Source: Streptomyces sp. NBC_01591
GTDB lineage: Bacteria > Actinomycetota > Actinomycetes > Streptomycetales > Streptomycetaceae
Direction of reading: 5' to 3'
Assembly (NCBI RefSeq): GCF_035918155.1
Contig: NZ_CP109327.1
Location: 7,130,001 to 7,194,000 of the forward strand
Length of the DNA: 64,000 nt
A program made the position numbers and the translations under genes. Below the pieces are notes generated by a model. It searched no databases. It was not told the DNA's origin and was given only the letters and a program-made list of their open reading frames with translations. How positions within the stretch are numbered: position 1 is the first letter of the stretch; every line of letters starts with the position of its first letter. Of the stretch, positions 51,219 through 63,826 are shown in pieces.

Positions 51219-54200
51219 ATGACGGAACCGAGCGCTCCTCGCGTACTGCTCTCTCCTGCTCGACTGGTCGACGTACGTCGGCGAACCGGCGACTACAGGG
51301 ACCGGACCATCGCCGAAGCATGCGCCATCGGGCTGTCGTACTGGGCGACCGGCCACGGTCCCGAAGGCCTGGAACTCACCCCCGGCACACTGTTCGCCGA
51401 TGTCCTCGGGTGGGTCGACAACGGCGGCGCCGGGAGCGAGGGTTGGGAGGTCGGCGCGGACGGCCGGAGCATCACCGTCCCCGACGGCGTCGTGCCCGCC
51501 GACGCGCAGCTCGCGCTGGACGACCTGGCCGACTTCCCGGACCGGCCCATCGGCACCATCGGCCCGTCCGGCGTGGCGGCGAGGATCGAAGCCCTGGCCC
51601 GGTGGAACGACACCCGGGCCGACCGGGTCCGCCCGAGCATCATGGAGATGTTCCGCGAGCAGGCGCGCGCCAGACCGGACGCCGTCGCCATCGTGGATGA
51701 GCACCGCTCATTGACGTACCGTCAAGCAGCTGAATACTCCAGCCAGTTGGCCCACCACCTGATCGCACGCGGTCTCAGCTCCGAACAGCTCGTCGGGATC
51801 TCGCTGGGCCGCTCGGCCGAGATGGTCATCGGGCTCCTCGCCGTGCTCCAGGCGAAGTGTGCGTTCGTGCCGCTCGATCCGCAGTGGCCCGCTGAGCGCC
51901 GCGCCGTCGTCGTCGAGGACGCCCGGGTCGTGCTGCAGCTCAACGACTCGGGTGAGCACGGTGCGGGTGAACCGGACGCCGTGGCCGTCGACCTCGGCGA
52001 CTGGAGGTTCGGTGACTACCCCGCCGAGGGGCCGGAGGCAACCGTCCCCGGCTCGGCCCTGGCGTACGTGATTTTCACATCCGGTTCGACCGGACGGCCC
52101 AAGGGCGCCATGATCCGGCACGAAGCGATCAGCGAGCGCCTGCTGTGGCAGGCCGACGAGATCCTGGGCTTCGGCCACGACGACGCGTCGCTGTTCAAGG
52201 CGCCGTTGTCCTTCGACATCTCCATCAACGAGATCTTCCTGCCTCTGGTGTCCGGCGGCAGCCTGGTGATCCTGCGGCCCGGCGGTGAACGCGACCCGCA
52301 CCACCTGCTGAGCGTGATCGCCGAGCAGCGCGTCACCTTCACGTACCTGGTGTCGTCGATGCTGGACGTGCTGCTGGAGATCGCGGGCGACTCCGGCCGC
52401 CTGGGCAGCCTGCGGCACGTGTGGTGCGGCGGCGAGGTGCTGACCCCCGAGCTGTACGAGCGGTTCCGCACCCGGCTCGACATCCCGCTGTACCACGGCT
52501 ACGGCCCGGCCGAGACGACCATCGGTGTCTCCCACGTCATCTACCGGGGCGCGGCCGAACGCCTGTCGACGTCGATCGGCAGGGCCAACCCCAACACCCA
52601 GCTGTACGTGCTGGACGAGGAGCTGCGCCCGGTCCCGGTCGGTGTCGGCGGCGAGCTGTACGCGGGAGGACTCCTCCTGGGGCGCGGGTACGTCAACGCG
52701 CCCGGCCTGACGGCGTCCCGGTTCGTGGCCAACCCTTTCGCCAAGGACGGGTCCCGGCTGTACCGGACCGGTGACCTGGCGCGCTTCGCCCCGGACGGAT
52801 CGCTGGACTTCCTCGGCCGCGCCGACAACCAGGTCAAGATCCGCGGCATGCGGCTGGAGATCGAGGACGTCGAGGCCGGCCTCGCGGAGCACCCCGGAGT
52901 ACGGCACACCTGCGTCGTCGCGAAGAAGAACACGGCGGGCGGCACCTACCTGGTGGGGTACGTGATCCCGGCCGCAGGCAACGAGGACCTGCGGGCGGAC
53001 GAGGTCAAGGCGTGGGCCGCCCTGCACATGGTGGAGTACATGGTGCCCGCCCACCTCGTCGTGCTGACGGAGTTCCCGCTCACCGCGAACGGCAAGGTCG
53101 ACCGGGGCGCCCTGCCGGAGCCCGCCACCGGCACGGGCTCCGTCGTGCCACCCGCCACCGACGACGAGCGGGTGGTGTGCGCGGCCGTCGCGGCGGTGCT
53201 GCGGCTGGAGAAGACCGGTGTCGACCAGGACTTCTTCCAGCTCGGCGGAGACAGCATCCTGGCGATCTCACTGCTGAGCGCGTTGCGGGACGCGGGCCTC
53301 TACGTCACCGCACGGCAGATCTTCACCCACAGCGTCCTCGGGGCACTGGCCGCGGTGGCGAGCCGCGAGGACGTCTCCGCCGTGGACCACGGCGATGTCG
53401 CGACCGGTCCCGTCGTGGGATCGCCCATCGTGCAGTGGCTCGGCCGGACCACGGACGCGATCGACGGCTTCGTACAGTCGGTCGTGCTCAACACACCGGC
53501 GGACCTGACCGCCGGCGCTCTCGACGAGATCCTCGCCGCCGTGCTGAGGCGCCACGACATGCTGCGCGCCGAGCTGGTGCGCGGCGACCGCTGGGGCTTC
53601 GACATCCCCGAGGCCGGCCGGGCCGTCGTGGGGTGGCAGGAGAGCGACCGCCCGCCGGCGGAGTGCGTCGCGCTCGCCACCGAGGGGCTCGACCCGGCGG
53701 GCGGCGTGATGCTGCGCGCCGTGTGGCGCCGCGAGGCGCGGCAACTGGTCCTGGTCGCCCACCACGTCGTGATCGACGGCGTGTCCTGGCGGATCCTGAT
53801 GGACGACCTGGCCACGGCATGGCGCCAGTTCGCCTCGGGCACGCCGATCGACCTGCCTCCCGTGGGTACGTCGTTCAGGCGCTGGACGCAGTTGCTGGAG
53901 CGTACGGCCCCCGGAACGGACCGTACGTATTTCGAGCGCCCTTTGCCGGGAGCGGACGCACTGCTGGGCAGGCGTGCGCCGACCGAAGCCGACACCGTCG
54001 CCCGGGAGCGGACGCGGACCGTCTCCGTCGGGCCCGAGGACACGGCCGCACTGCTGGGCGGGATCCCCGCGAAGTTCCACGCGGGCGTCAATGACGTGCT
54101 GCTGACCGCGCTCGCCGTCACCCTCGCCCGGTGGCGCCGCGACCGCGGGCAGGACCAGACGTTCGCCCACATCGAACTGGAGGGCCACGGCCGCGAGGGA

Positions 54201-57200
54201 CGCTTCGTGGCGGACGCCGCCGGCTTCGAGCCCGAACTGTCGCGGACCGTGGGCTGGTTCACCACTCTGTTCCCGGTGACCGTGGACCCCGGCGCGGCAG
54301 CCGACTTCACCGCACCCGCGTACCTGGCCGCCGCCCTCAAGGCGGTCAAGGAGGACCTCGCCGGGGTGCCGGGCAACGGCGTCCCCTACGGTGCCCTGCG
54401 CTACCTGACCGACACCGGGCTGACCACGCCCGCACCGCAGGTGCTGTTCAACTACCTGGGCCGCTTCGACGCCGGCGCGTCCGGTGACTGGCAACTCGCG
54501 GGCACTACAGGACAGTTGGGCGAGAAGCGCGACCCGGGAATGCGCCTGCCGCGCGCCCTGGAGTTCAACGCGATCGCCGAACCCGACGCGAGCGGCGCGT
54601 ACGAGCTGGTCACCACCATCTCCTGGCCCGAGGGGATGTTCACCGACGAGGACATCACCACCCTCGGCGCGTACTTCCGGGCCGCCCTGGCCGCCCTGGC
54701 CGCGCTCGAAGAAGGCGGCCACACGCCCAGCGACTTCGCCCTGGCGCCCCTCACCCAGGCCGATGTCGACGACCTGGACGGCCCGGCGCTGCGGGACATC
54801 CTGCCGCTGACCCCCTTGCAGGAGGGCCTGTACTTCCACTCGGTCTTCGACGACGACGCGACCGGCAGCTACGTCGAACAGCAGCTGCTGACGCTGGACG
54901 GCGACGTGGACGCCGACCGGCTCGCGGCGGCGGCCACCCGGCTGCTCACGCTGTACCCCAACCTGGCCGCCCGCTTCACGGCCCTCGCCGACGGCCGTGT
55001 CGTCTCCGTCCTCGAAAGCGGCACGGCGGCGCCCTTCACCACGCTGGACCGCCCCTCCCTCACCGACGACGAGATCCGCGACCACGCCGAGCGGGACCGC
55101 CGCGCCGGGTTCGACCTGGCCACCGGGCCGTTGATGCGGTACACGCTCATCCGCGCGGGCTCCGGCCGCAACGTCCTGGTGCAGACCGTCCACCACATCA
55201 TTGCCGACGGCTGGTCCGTGCCGCCGATGCTCCGCGCGCTGCTGGCCGAGTACCACGCGCCGGGCACCGCGTACCCGCTCGGCGGCTACCGCGACTACGT
55301 GGCCTGGCTCGCCGGACGCGACCACGACGAGAGCGACCGGGTATGGCGCGAGGAACTCGCCGGTCTGCCCGGCCCCTCGCTGGTCGCCGAGGGGCACACC
55401 CCCTCCGAACGGTTCGCCGACACCGCCGTCGAGCCCGCCGAAGACATCGACGCGGCCATCAGGTCGGCCGGTGTGCCCCTGAGCGCGGCCGTGCACAGCG
55501 CGTGGGCGGTGACGCTGGGCGGCATCCTGCACGGCAGGGACGTCGTGTTCGGCTCCACGGTGTCCGGGCGCGACGCCGAGGTGCCCGGCATCGGGGACAT
55601 GGTGGGCCTGTTCATCAACACGATCCCTGTGCGCGCCCGGTGGGCCGCCGGCACCACGGCACGCGAGCTGCTCACCGCGGTGAAGGAACACCAGAGCGCG
55701 GTGCTGGCGCACCAGCACGTCTCGCTGGCCAGTATCGGCCGTCAGGCGGGCACCGGCACCCTGTTCGACACCCTGGTGGTGTTCGACGTCGCGACCGACG
55801 TGGACATACTGCGCGGACCCGGTGACGAGCTGGTCATCACCGACATCGTCAACGAGGGCGCCCCGCACTACCCGTTGACGCTGGTGGTGGAGCGCGCACG
55901 CGACGGCCGCCCACGCTTCAACCTGATCCACGACGGGGAGCTGCTGCGCCGGGAGAGCGCCGAGGCGATCCTGCGCACGTTCACCCGGACCCTCACCGGC
56001 CTGCTCGACCGGCCGGACGCCCCGGTCGACGACCTGGCCCCCGAGGCAGGCCGGAGCCCGGCGCGGATCTCCCCGGCGACGCTGGGCGGACTCTTCGACG
56101 CCGCCGCGAACCGCGACCCGGCAGCCACCGCCGTCACCCAGTGCGCCCTCGACGGCGGTACCCGGTCACTGACGTACGGTGAACTGGCAGACGCCAAGAA
56201 CGAGTTGGCCTCCGCCCTGCGGGCGGCCGGTGTCGGTCCGGGCAAGAGGGTCGCCGTCGCGGTGCCGCGCTCCGTGGAGCAGGTCGTCGCCCTGGTCGCG
56301 GTCGTCACCGCGGGCGGTGCGTACGTGCCGCTGGACCTGGCGTACCCGGACGAACGGCTGGAGTACGTCCTCGCCGACGCCGCCCCGCAGGTCGTACTCG
56401 TGGACCGTGAACAGCAGGGCCGCTTCACCCGGCTGCTGGCACGGGCGGATGTGAAGGCCCGCGTGCTCGTCCAGGGCGACGAGCTGCCGCCGGCCACCAC
56501 CGCCGGGCCCGAGGTCAGTTGGCACGACCCCGCGTACGTGATCTACACGTCCGGCTCCACCGGCCGGCCCAAGGGCGTCGTGGTCCCGCACTCCGCCGTG
56601 GTGACGCTCCTCGCCAACACCCGGCCCGACATGGACTTCGGCCCGCAGGACGTATGGGTCCAGTTCCACTCCTTCTCCTTCGACTTCGCGGTCTGGGAGC
56701 TGTGGGGCGCGCTGGTGCACGGCGGCGAGCTGCTGGTGCCGGAGTACGGGCTGACCCGCTCCCCGGTCGACTTCCACCGGCTGGTCCGCGAGCGCGGGGC
56801 GACCGTGCTCAACCAGACCCCGTCGGCGTTCTACCGGTTCATCGAGGCGGACCGGCTCGCCGAGGAACCGGTCACGGCGCTGCGCCGGATCATCTTCGGG
56901 GGCGAGGCGCTGGACCTCGGGCGGCTGCGCGGCTGGGTCGAGCGGCACGGCACCGGATCGCCCGAGCTGGTCAACATGTACGGCATCACCGAGACCACCG
57001 TCCACGTCACCCATCGGGTCCTGACCGACGAGGACTTCGTCCCCGGCGACGACGTCAGCCCGATCGGCGGCCCGATCCCCGGCCTGGTCACCCACCTGCT
57101 CGACGACCGGCTCCGGCCGGTACCGCCGGGCCGGGTGGGCGCCATCTACGTCGCCGGCGACCAGGTGTCACTCGGCTACCTGGGCCGGCCGGGGCTCACC

Positions 57201-60200
57201 GCGGGCCGGTTCGTGGCGAACCCGTTCGCGGGCGACGGCTCCCGCATGTACCACACGGGCGACCTCGCCCTCCGCACGCTCGACGGCGAGCTGGAGTTCG
57301 TCGGCCGTGCCGACGACCAGGTGCAGCTCAAGGGCTTCCGCATCGAGCTCGGCGAAGTGGAGTCCGCGGTCAGGGAGCTCGACGGTGTCGTCGATGCGGC
57401 CGTCACCGTGGCGGACAGCGGCGACCACCTCGTCGCGCACGTCGTGGGCCGGGTGCCCGGTGACCTCACCGCCCTGCTGTCCACCAGGCTGCCCGCGCAC
57501 ATGGTGCCGGGCCGGGTGCTGCCCGTCGACGCGCTGCCGCTGACGGTCAACGGCAAGCTGGACCGCAGGGCCCTGACCGAGCGCGCCGCGCGGGACGACA
57601 TCCCGGTGGCCCCGAGCGGCCCGGCGCTCACCGCGCTGGTCGGCATCTTCGCCGAGACGCTGCCCGGCGTCGCCGTGGACGCCGACACCGACTTCTTCGG
57701 CGCCGGGGGCGACAGCATCGTCGCCATCACCGTGATCAACCGGGCCAGGGCGCTCGGCCTGCCGATCGCCCCCCGGGACGTGTTCCTGCTGAAGACCCCG
57801 CGCGCGCTCGCCGAGCATCTGGCCACGCACACCCCGCAGCCCGTCGCGTCCATGTCGTCCCGCCGCGAGGACGGCCCGCTGCCGGCCACCCCGATCATCC
57901 TGCGCCGGCGCGAACTGGGCGGGTCGCTCGCCCGGTTCGCCCAGGCCAGGGCAGTGGTGACCGCCGAGGGCACCGGCCTCGCCGACGTCCGGCGCGCCGC
58001 GAACGCCGTCGTGGCCGCGCACCCGGCCCTCCGGTTGCGGCTGCGCGTCGAGCACGGCGTGTGGGCGCTGCGCACCGAGCCCGCCCGCGAGGTCACCGTC
58101 GCACCGACGGACGCCGCCGACGCCACGGCCGCGGCGAACGAGGCGGCCGGACGGCTCGACCCCGAATCCGGGGACGTCATCGCGTTCTCCTGGCTGGCGG
58201 CCAGCCGGACCCTGGTGGTCACCGTGCACCACCTCGCCGTCGACGCGGTGTCCTGGCTGGTCCTCCTCGACGACCTGGCCACCGCCCTGAGCGGCGCGGC
58301 CCTGCCACCGCCGACCACGTCCTACGCCGAGTACGCCGAAGCGCTGGTGGTGCGGTCCGCCCGGCTGACCGACGACCTCGGACACTGGGTCACCACGCTC
58401 CGGGCGCCCGCGCTGCTGCCCGCGGTCCGGGACCTGCGGGAGACCACGGTCCGGCTCGCCCCCGAGGTGAGCGACCGGGTGACGCGCAGCGCGCCCGCCG
58501 CACTCGGCGTGGGCCTCACCGAGTTGCTGTGCGGCGCGCTGCGCACCGCGCTGACACGCATTCAGCCCACGCCCACCGACCTCGCGGTCGAACTGGAGCT
58601 CCACGGCCGGGTCCCGGCCCTGGAACACCACGACTACTCCCGTACCGTCGGCTGGTTCACCGCCATCGCACCCGTGCGGCTCACCGCGCACACCGACCCC
58701 GTCGCGGCGGCGCGCGAGGTCGCCGAACGCCGGCCGGACGAGTCCGGGCACGTCACCTACGGCCTGCTCAGGTACCTCAACCCGCAGACGGTCCCGCTGC
58801 TGAACGCCCGCCCGCAGGTGCTGTTCAACTACCTCGGCCGGGGCAGCGAGTCCCAGGCCCTCCGCCTCACCGGCGGCGACCAGGACAGCCCGTACGCCGT
58901 CGAGGTCAACGCGTGGACCGATGACGCCACCGGAAGCCTGCACGCGGAATTCACCCTCGCCGAGGGCATACCCGACGCGATCACCGAGCACTGGCGCAGC
59001 GCGCTGGAGCACATCGCGGACGCCGCCGCGACGGCCGAGCGCACGGCACCGGTCACCCCGCTCCAGAGAGGCCTGTTCTTCCAGGCCCAGATGGCGGGCA
59101 CGGCCGGACACTACGTCGCACAGAGCTGGTTCACCTTCGACCGGCGCCTGGACACCGATGCGCTGGCCGAGGCGATGGCGTACGTGATCGCACGCCACCC
59201 GGTCGTGGGCGCCGGCTTCATCACCGACGACGACGGAAACCCGGTACAGGTCCTCAAGGCGGGCCGCCGGGTCGACGTCCGCACGATCGTTCCGACGACC
59301 GACACCGAGGTCGAGGAGCTGCGCACCCGGGACCGCGAGTCGGGATTCGACCCGGGCGAGCCGCCGCTGATCCGGCTGACGGTGGTGCGGCTGCCCGGCG
59401 GCCGGGACGGCCTGCTGCTCAGCTACCACCTGCTGCTCTGGGACGGCTGGTCCCGCGAGATCGTGCTGCGGGACCTGTTCGACGCGTACGAGGCCGTAGT
59501 GGCGGGCGAGCCGCCGGTCGCGGTTTTGGCCGTGCCGAGCTTCGAGGAGTACGCCCGGACGCTCGACGCCAAGGACCCCGCGGTGTCGAACCGCTTCTGG
59601 GCGGAACACCTGTCCGGCCTGTCCGTTCCGACGCTGCTCGCCGGACCGGCCCCGGCCCTCTCCGACGAGCTGCCGCGCGCCCTCACGCAGACGATGTCCG
59701 CCGAACTCTCCGACTTGCTGCGGGAAGCGGCCAGGGTGCACGGCGTCACGCTGAACACGGTGCTGACCGGCGCGTTCGGCCTCCTCCTCGGCGCCCACAC
59801 CGGTCGCGGTGACGCCGTGTTCGGTGTGACCGTCTCGGGCCGGGAGGGCGAGGGCCACTCCGGCATCGTCGGGGTACTGCTCAACACGGTGCCCATGTGG
59901 ACCCGGGCCCGGCCCGACGACACGGTCGGCGCGTACCTGTCGGCCGTACAGGCGGCCCGGGTCGAGGCGATGGAGCACGAGCACCTGGGGCTCGGCGAGA
60001 TCCAGCGGGCCGCCGGCCACGACGCCCTGTTCGACAACCTGTTCGTGCTCCAGAACTTCCTGGACCTGGACGCGTTTGCTGAGATGAACGCCCGGCACGG
60101 CATCACCTCGGTGCAGGCCGACGACTCCACGCACTACCCGTTCACCTGGGTCGTCACGCCCGGCGACCGGCTCACGGTCAAGCTGGAGCACCGCGACGAC

Positions 60201-62102
60201 GACCCCGCGGGCGCCCGCCGTCTCCTGGACGACTACCTGCGCGTGCTGGAGGACCTGGCCCGGTCCACGGGCCGGGTGGGCGCGCTGCCGGGGCTCGCCC
60301 CGGCCCCCGAGCCCGCGGGACGCACCGACATCGGCACGGACACCGTCGTCGACCGCTTCGACCGGGCGGCGGACCGCGATCCGCAACGGGTCGCGCTCGT
60401 CGCCCACGGCTCGGCCCTGACCTTCGCCCAACTCCAAGGCCGCAGCCGTGCGGTGGCGGGCGTGCTCGCCCGGCGGGGCATCGGCCCCGAGACGACCGTG
60501 GGCCTGGCGATCCCGCGCTCCCTCGACTCGATCGTGGCACTGTTCGCCGTGCTGCGCGTCGGCGCCGCGTACGTACCGCTGGAACTGGACCACCCGGACG
60601 AGCGGATCGCGACCATCGTCGCGGACGCCCGGCCCGAGGTGATCCTCACCGTGAGTGCCGTGTCGCCCCGGCTGAGCGGCGAGCTGATCGAACTGGACCG
60701 CCCGCTGCCCGAGGCCGATCCGTACGTGACGTTCGCACCGGACGACCCGGACCGCCTGCGGCACCCCGCGTACACGATCTACACCTCCGGCTCGACCGGG
60801 AAGCCCAAGGGCGTGGTGACCGAGTACGCCGGCCTCACCAACATGCTCATCAACCACCAGCGGCGGATCTTCGAGCCGGTCCTCGCCGAGCACGGCCACC
60901 GGGTCTTCCGGATCGCGCACACCGTGTCGTTCGCCTTCGACATGTCGTGGGAGGAACTGCTGTGGCTCGCCGACGGCCACGAGGTCCACATCTGCGACGA
61001 GGAACTGCGCCGCGACGCCCCCCGGTTGGTCGAGTACTGCCGTGAGCACGGGATCGACGTCATCAACGTGACCCCGACCTACGCACAGCAACTGGTGGCC
61101 GAGGGCCTGCTCGACAACCCGGCGCGGCGGCCGGCGCTGGTGCTGCTGGGCGGCGAGGCCGTCACCCCGGCGCTCTGGCAACGGCTCGCCGGGACCGAGG
61201 GGACGGTCGGCTACAACCTGTACGGGCCCACCGAGTACACCATCAACACCCTCGGCGTCGGCACCTTCGAATGCCAGGACCCGGTGGTGGGCGTGGCGAT
61301 CGACAACACCGAGGTGTACGTACTGGACCCGTGGCTGCGGCCGCTGCCCGACGGAGTCCCCGGTGAGCTGTACGTATCGGGCATCGGCATCGCCCGCGGC
61401 TACCTCGGGCAGAGCGCCCAGACCGCGCACCGCTTCGTCGCCTGCCCGTTCGGCGGACCCGGCGAGCGCATGTACCGCACCGGCGACCTGGTGGTCCGCC
61501 GGCCCGACGGGAACCTGACGTACCTCGGCCGCACCGACCAGCAGGTCAAGATCCGCGGACACCGGGTCGAACTCGGTGAGGTCGAGGCCGTGTTCGCGGC
61601 GCACCCGGCAGTGCGATTCGTCGCCGCGGTCGCCCAGCCCGATCCGCAGGTCGACGGCGCGTACCGGCTGGCCGCCTATCTCGTGCTGGAGGACGCCGAC
61701 CTGGCGCGGGTGGCCGCCGAAGTGGGCGCCGGGCTGCCGGACTTCCTGCGCCCGACGCATTTCGCCCGGGTCGACAGCATCCCGCTGACCGTGAACGGGA
61801 AGGCCGACACCAAGGCGTTGCCGGAGGCCAAGCCGCTCGGCGCGCTGACCACGGCGGGAGAACGCGGCCCGGAGAACGGGACCGAGACCGTGGTGTGCGA
61901 GTTCTTCGCCGAGGCACTGGACCTGGACGACGACGAGGTGAGCGCGGTGAGCGACTTCTTGTCCCTCGGAGGACACTCCATGCTGGCGGTGCGGCTGACC
62001 GGGCTGCTCCGCCGGGAGTACGGTCCCGTGATCACGATCCGTGATCTGTTCACCCTGCGAACCCCGGAAGCGATTGCGCGCCACCTTGATGACAACTCCT
62101 GA
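51219..62102 (+). CDS. cchH: Coelichelin nonribosomal peptide synthetase, three modules
   Basis: 3627 residues, order A-T-E / C-A-T-E / C-A-T, no thioesterase. Landmarks: A1 [10 protein letters not shown] at 283, T1 Ser679, E1 HHVVIDG 848-854, C2 HHIIADG 1325-1331, A2 [10 protein letters not shown] at 1773, T2 Ser2166, E2 HHLAVDA 2337-2343, C3 YHLLLWDG 2736-2743, A3 [10 protein letters not shown] at 3185, T3 Ser3587. Pocket residues aligned by eye to GrsA give DINYWGGIG (A1), DFWNIGMVH (A2) and DMENLGLIN (A3), the codes described for formyl-hydroxyornithine, threonine and hydroxyornithine in coelichelin. The two E domains fit the D-configured residues. Coelichelin is a tetrapeptide, so module 1 must act twice. 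About 130 residues before A1 match no full domain. cchI starts inside its end. Confidence 0.96.
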   Translation: MTEPSAPRVLLSPARLVDVRRRTGDYRDRTIAEACAIGLSYWATGHGPEGLELTPGTLFADVLGWVDNGGAGSEGWEVGADGRSITVPDGVVPADAQLALDDLADFPDRPIGTIGPSGVAARIEALARWNDTRADRVRPSIMEMFREQARARPDAVAIVDEHRSLTYRQAAEYSSQLAHHLIARGLSSEQLVGISLGRSAEMVIGLLAVLQAKCAFVPLDPQWPAERRAVVVEDARVVLQLNDSGEHGAGEPDAVAVDLGDWRFGDYPAEGPEATVPGSALAYVIFTSGSTGRPKGAMIRHEAISERLLWQADEILGFGHDDASLFKAPLSFDISINEIFLPLVSGGSLVILRPGGERDPHHLLSVIAEQRVTFTYLVSSMLDVLLEIAGDSGRLGSLRHVWCGGEVLTPELYERFRTRLDIPLYHGYGPAETTIGVSHVIYRGAAERLSTSIGRANPNTQLYVLDEELRPVPVGVGGELYAGGLLLGRGYVNAPGLTASRFVANPFAKDGSRLYRTGDLARFAPDGSLDFLGRADNQVKIRGMRLEIEDVEAGLAEHPGVRHTCVVAKKNTAGGTYLVGYVIPAAGNEDLRADEVKAWAALHMVEYMVPAHLVVLTEFPLTANGKVDRGALPEPATGTGSVVPPATDDERVVCAAVAAVLRLEKTGVDQDFFQLGGDSILAISLLSALRDAGLYVTARQIFTHSVLGALAAVASREDVSAVDHGDVATGPVVGSPIVQWLGRTTDAIDGFVQSVVLNTPADLTAGALDEILAAVLRRHDMLRAELVRGDRWGFDIPEAGRAVVGWQESDRPPAECVALATEGLDPAGGVMLRAVWRREARQLVLVAHHVVIDGVSWRILMDDLATAWRQFASGTPIDLPPVGTSFRRWTQLLERTAPGTDRTYFERPLPGADALLGRRAPTEADTVARERTRTVSVGPEDTAALLGGIPAKFHAGVNDVLLTALAVTLARWRRDRGQDQTFAHIELEGHGREGRFVADAAGFEPELSRTVGWFTTLFPVTVDPGAAADFTAPAYLAAALKAVKEDLAGVPGNGVPYGALRYLTDTGLTTPAPQVLFNYLGRFDAGASGDWQLAGTTGQLGEKRDPGMRLPRALEFNAIAEPDASGAYELVTTISWPEGMFTDEDITTLGAYFRAALAALAALEEGGHTPSDFALAPLTQADVDDLDGPALRDILPLTPLQEGLYFHSVFDDDATGSYVEQQLLTLDGDVDADRLAAAATRLLTLYPNLAARFTALADGRVVSVLESGTAAPFTTLDRPSLTDDEIRDHAERDRRAGFDLATGPLMRYTLIRAGSGRNVLVQTVHHIIADGWSVPPMLRALLAEYHAPGTAYPLGGYRDYVAWLAGRDHDESDRVWREELAGLPGPSLVAEGHTPSERFADTAVEPAEDIDAAIRSAGVPLSAAVHSAWAVTLGGILHGRDVVFGSTVSGRDAEVPGIGDMVGLFINTIPVRARWAAGTTARELLTAVKEHQSAVLAHQHVSLASIGRQAGTGTLFDTLVVFDVATDVDILRGPGDELVITDIVNEGAPHYPLTLVVERARDGRPRFNLIHDGELLRRESAEAILRTFTRTLTGLLDRPDAPVDDLAPEAGRSPARISPATLGGLFDAAANRDPAATAVTQCALDGGTRSLTYGELADAKNELASALRAAGVGPGKRVAVAVPRSVEQVVALVAVVTAGGAYVPLDLAYPDERLEYVLADAAPQVVLVDREQQGRFTRLLARADVKARVLVQGDELPPATTAGPEVSWHDPAYVIYTSGSTGRPKGVVVPHSAVVTLLANTRPDMDFGPQDVWVQFHSFSFDFAVWELWGALVHGGELLVPEYGLTRSPVDFHRLVRERGATVLNQTPSAFYRFIEADRLAEEPVTALRRIIFGGEALDLGRLRGWVERHGTGSPELVNMYGITETTVHVTHRVLTDEDFVPGDDVSPIGGPIPGLVTHLLDDRLRPVPPGRVGAIYVAGDQVSLGYLGRPGLTAGRFVANPFAGDGSRMYHTGDLALRTLDGELEFVGRADDQVQLKGFRIELGEVESAVRELDGVVDAAVTVADSGDHLVAHVVGRVPGDLTALLSTRLPAHMVPGRVLPVDALPLTVNGKLDRRALTERAARDDIPVAPSGPALTALVGIFAETLPGVAVDADTDFFGAGGDSIVAITVINRARALGLPIAPRDVFLLKTPRALAEHLATHTPQPVASMSSRREDGPLPATPIILRRRELGGSLARFAQARAVVTAEGTGLADVRRAANAVVAAHPALRLRLRVEHGVWALRTEPAREVTVAPTDAADATAAANEAAGRLDPESGDVIAFSWLAASRTLVVTVHHLAVDAVSWLVLLDDLATALSGAALPPPTTSYAEYAEALVVRSARLTDDLGHWVTTLRAPALLPAVRDLRETTVRLAPEVSDRVTRSAPAALGVGLTELLCGALRTALTRIQPTPTDLAVELELHGRVPALEHHDYSRTVGWFTAIAPVRLTAHTDPVAAAREVAERRPDESGHVTYGLLRYLNPQTVPLLNARPQVLFNYLGRGSESQALRLTGGDQDSPYAVEVNAWTDDATGSLHAEFTLAEGIPDAITEHWRSALEHIADAAATAERTAPVTPLQRGLFFQAQMAGTAGHYVAQSWFTFDRRLDTDALAEAMAYVIARHPVVGAGFITDDDGNPVQVLKAGRRVDVRTIVPTTDTEVEELRTRDRESGFDPGEPPLIRLTVVRLPGGRDGLLLSYHLLLWDGWSREIVLRDLFDAYEAVVAGEPPVAVLAVPSFEEYARTLDAKDPAVSNRFWAEHLSGLSVPTLLAGPAPALSDELPRALTQTMSAELSDLLREAARVHGVTLNTVLTGAFGLLLGAHTGRGDAVFGVTVSGREGEGHSGIVGVLLNTVPMWTRARPDDTVGAYLSAVQAARVEAMEHEHLGLGEIQRAAGHDALFDNLFVLQNFLDLDAFAEMNARHGITSVQADDSTHYPFTWVVTPGDRLTVKLEHRDDDPAGARRLLDDYLRVLEDLARSTGRVGALPGLAPAPEPAGRTDIGTDTVVDRFDRAADRDPQRVALVAHGSALTFAQLQGRSRAVAGVLARRGIGPETTVGLAIPRSLDSIVALFAVLRVGAAYVPLELDHPDERIATIVADARPEVILTVSAVSPRLSGELIELDRPLPEADPYVTFAPDDPDRLRHPAYTIYTSGSTGKPKGVVTEYAGLTNMLINHQRRIFEPVLAEHGHRVFRIAHTVSFAFDMSWEELLWLADGHEVHICDEELRRDAPRLVEYCREHGIDVINVTPTYAQQLVAEGLLDNPARRPALVLLGGEAVTPALWQRLAGTEGTVGYNLYGPTEYTINTLGVGTFECQDPVVGVAIDNTEVYVLDPWLRPLPDGVPGELYVSGIGIARGYLGQSAQTAHRFVACPFGGPGERMYRTGDLVVRRPDGNLTYLGRTDQQVKIRGHRVELGEVEAVFAAHPAVRFVAAVAQPDPQVDGAYRLAAYLVLEDADLARVAAEVGAGLPDFLRPTHFARVDSIPLTVNGKADTKALPEAKPLGALTTAGERGPENGTETVVCEFFAEALDLDDDEVSAVSDFLSLGGHSMLAVRLTGLLRREYGPVITIRDLFTLRTPEAIARHLDDNS

Positions 62103-63789
62103 CACGCAGCGGCCCCGGCCGGGGGCGGACATCCTGCGCACCGCGCTGCGCCGCAACGTCGGCGCCATGGTCCGGGGCACCGTCCTCATGGGCCTGTACC
62201 AGGCGGGGGAGACGGCCTTCCCCATCGCACTCGGCCTGATCGTCGAGCACACCATGCGGGACCGGAGCCCGGCCGCGCTCGGCCTGTCGATCGGCGCGCT
62301 CGCCGTGATCATCACGACGGTGTCGCTGTCGTGGCGGTTCGGGATGCGCGTCCTGCAGAAGGCCAACACCACCGAGGCGCACCGCTGGCGGGTGCGGGTG
62401 GCAGCCTGCGGGCTCCAGCCGGTGGCCAGGGACATCGACCTGAAGTCCGGCGAGGTACTGACCATCGCCACCGAGGACGCGGACCAGACCGCCGACATCA
62501 TCGAGGTGGTGCCGCTGCTGATCAGCTCGCTGGTCGCGGTGGTGGTGGCGGCGGTCGCGCTGGGCCTGGCCGACATCCGGCTCGGCCTGCTGGTGATCGT
62601 GGGGACCGTCGCGATCCTGTCGATCCTGGCCGTGATGTCCAAGCGGATCGGCGCCAGTACCCGCGAACAGCAGGCCCGGGTGGCGCGGGCGGGCGCGAAG
62701 GTCGCCGACCTGATCACCGGCCTGCGCCCGCTGCACGGCTTCGGCGGCAACCACGCGGCGTTCGGGTCCTACCGGAAGGTCAGCACGGACGCGAAGCGCC
62801 AGGCGATCACCGTCGCCAGGGTGAACGGCACGTACGCGGGCACCGCGCTGGCCCTCAACGCGGTCCTCGCCGCCGCGGTGTCCCTGACGGCGGGCTGGCT
62901 GGCGTTCGACGGCCGGATCACCATCGGGGAACTGGTCATGGCCGTGGGTCTCGCGCAGTTCATCATCGAACCGCTCAAGATGTTCTCGGAGATGCCCAAG
63001 TACGTGATGATGGCGCGCGCTTCGGCCGAGCGAATGGCACTGGTCCTCTCCGCGCCGCCGGTGACGACCCCGGGGCCGCAGCGCCCGGCCGCGGGCGGAG
63101 GCCTGGAGGTCGACCGCGTCGGGTACGGGTCCCTGCGCGGGCTGAAGTTCCAGGTGGCCGCGGGGGAGTTCGTGGCGATCGCCGTCTACCAGCCGCGCGC
63201 GGCGGCCGACCTCGCGTCCGTCCTCGCGGTGAACGTCGCGCCCGATGCGTACGAGGGAGTGGTGCGGGTCGGCGGGCAGGCGATGGCGGACCTGTCGGTC
63301 GAGGCGGTCCGCGAACACATGCTGGTGAATCCGTACGACGGCGAGATCTTCGCGGGCACGCTCCGCACCAACATCGACCCGTCGGGCACCAGCCGGATGA
63401 TTCCCGAGGCCGTCGAGGCGTCCATGCTGACCGATGTCGTCGCCCTCCACCGCGACGGGCTCGACCACGCGGTCCGCGACCGCGGGGCGAACCTTTCCGG
63501 GGGGCAGCGGCAGCGGCTGTCCCTGGCCCGCGCCCTGGCCGCCGACTCCGACGTGCTGGTCCTGCACAACCCGACGACGGCCGTCGACGCGGTCACCGAG
63601 CAGCTCATCGCGCGCAACGTCGCGAAGTTGCGCCGGGGCCGCACCACGGTCGTGATCACCAGCAGCCCGGCCCTGCTGGACGCCGCCGACCGGGTTCTCG
63701 TCCTGGACGACGGCGTCATCACCGCCGAGGACACCCACCGCAACCTCCTGGCCGGCGACGCGGACTACTGCCTGGCCGTGGCCCGGTGA
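62089..63789 (+). CDS. cchI: Siderophore ABC exporter half-transporter with degenerate Walker motifs
   Basis: 566 residues from the ATG at 62089, overlapping cchH by 14 bp. Six membrane helices (~25-290) precede the ATPase domain. The signature [15 protein letters not shown] (469-483) is perfect, but the Walker A region reads [10 protein letters not shown] (365-374) without the GxGKS core, Walker B has HN (493-494) where Asp-Glu is normal, and the H-loop His is Ser (VITSSPALL). It cannot bind and cleave ATP alone, but its signature can complete the site of CchG. Export of coelichelin as a CchG-CchI heterodimer is inferred. Confidence 0.9.
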   Translation: MTTPDTQRPRPGADILRTALRRNVGAMVRGTVLMGLYQAGETAFPIALGLIVEHTMRDRSPAALGLSIGALAVIITTVSLSWRFGMRVLQKANTTEAHRWRVRVAACGLQPVARDIDLKSGEVLTIATEDADQTADIIEVVPLLISSLVAVVVAAVALGLADIRLGLLVIVGTVAILSILAVMSKRIGASTREQQARVARAGAKVADLITGLRPLHGFGGNHAAFGSYRKVSTDAKRQAITVARVNGTYAGTALALNAVLAAAVSLTAGWLAFDGRITIGELVMAVGLAQFIIEPLKMFSEMPKYVMMARASAERMALVLSAPPVTTPGPQRPAAGGGLEVDRVGYGSLRGLKFQVAAGEFVAIAVYQPRAAADLASVLAVNVAPDAYEGVVRVGGQAMADLSVEAVREHMLVNPYDGEIFAGTLRTNIDPSGTSRMIPEAVEASMLTDVVALHRDGLDHAVRDRGANLSGGQRQRLSLARALAADSDVLVLHNPTTAVDAVTEQLIARNVAKLRRGRTTVVITSSPALLDAADRVLVLDDGVITAEDTHRNLLAGDADYCLAVAR

Positions 63790-63797
63790 AGCGCCGG

Positions 63798-63826
63798 GCG
63801 GTTCCCGGGATGCCCCCCGGAACCGC
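63798..63826. terminator. Terminator between cchI and cchJ
   Basis: GCGGTTCC (63798-63805) and GGAACCGC (63819-63826) form an 8-bp stem extended by three G.C pairs past a bulged C, between convergent genes. Confidence 0.6.

Noticed and set aside
51219..62102. CchH as a synthetase for a scabichelin- or ornibactin-like pentapeptide or lipopeptide
   Set aside because: There are only three modules, no starter condensation domain for a fatty acid, and the pocket residues and surrounding genes match coelichelin.
57168..62750. A 1860-codon minus-strand open frame under cchH and cchI
   Set aside because: It is a GC-rich shadow of the NRPS gene with low-complexity Arg/Gly/Val composition and no recognisable domain.
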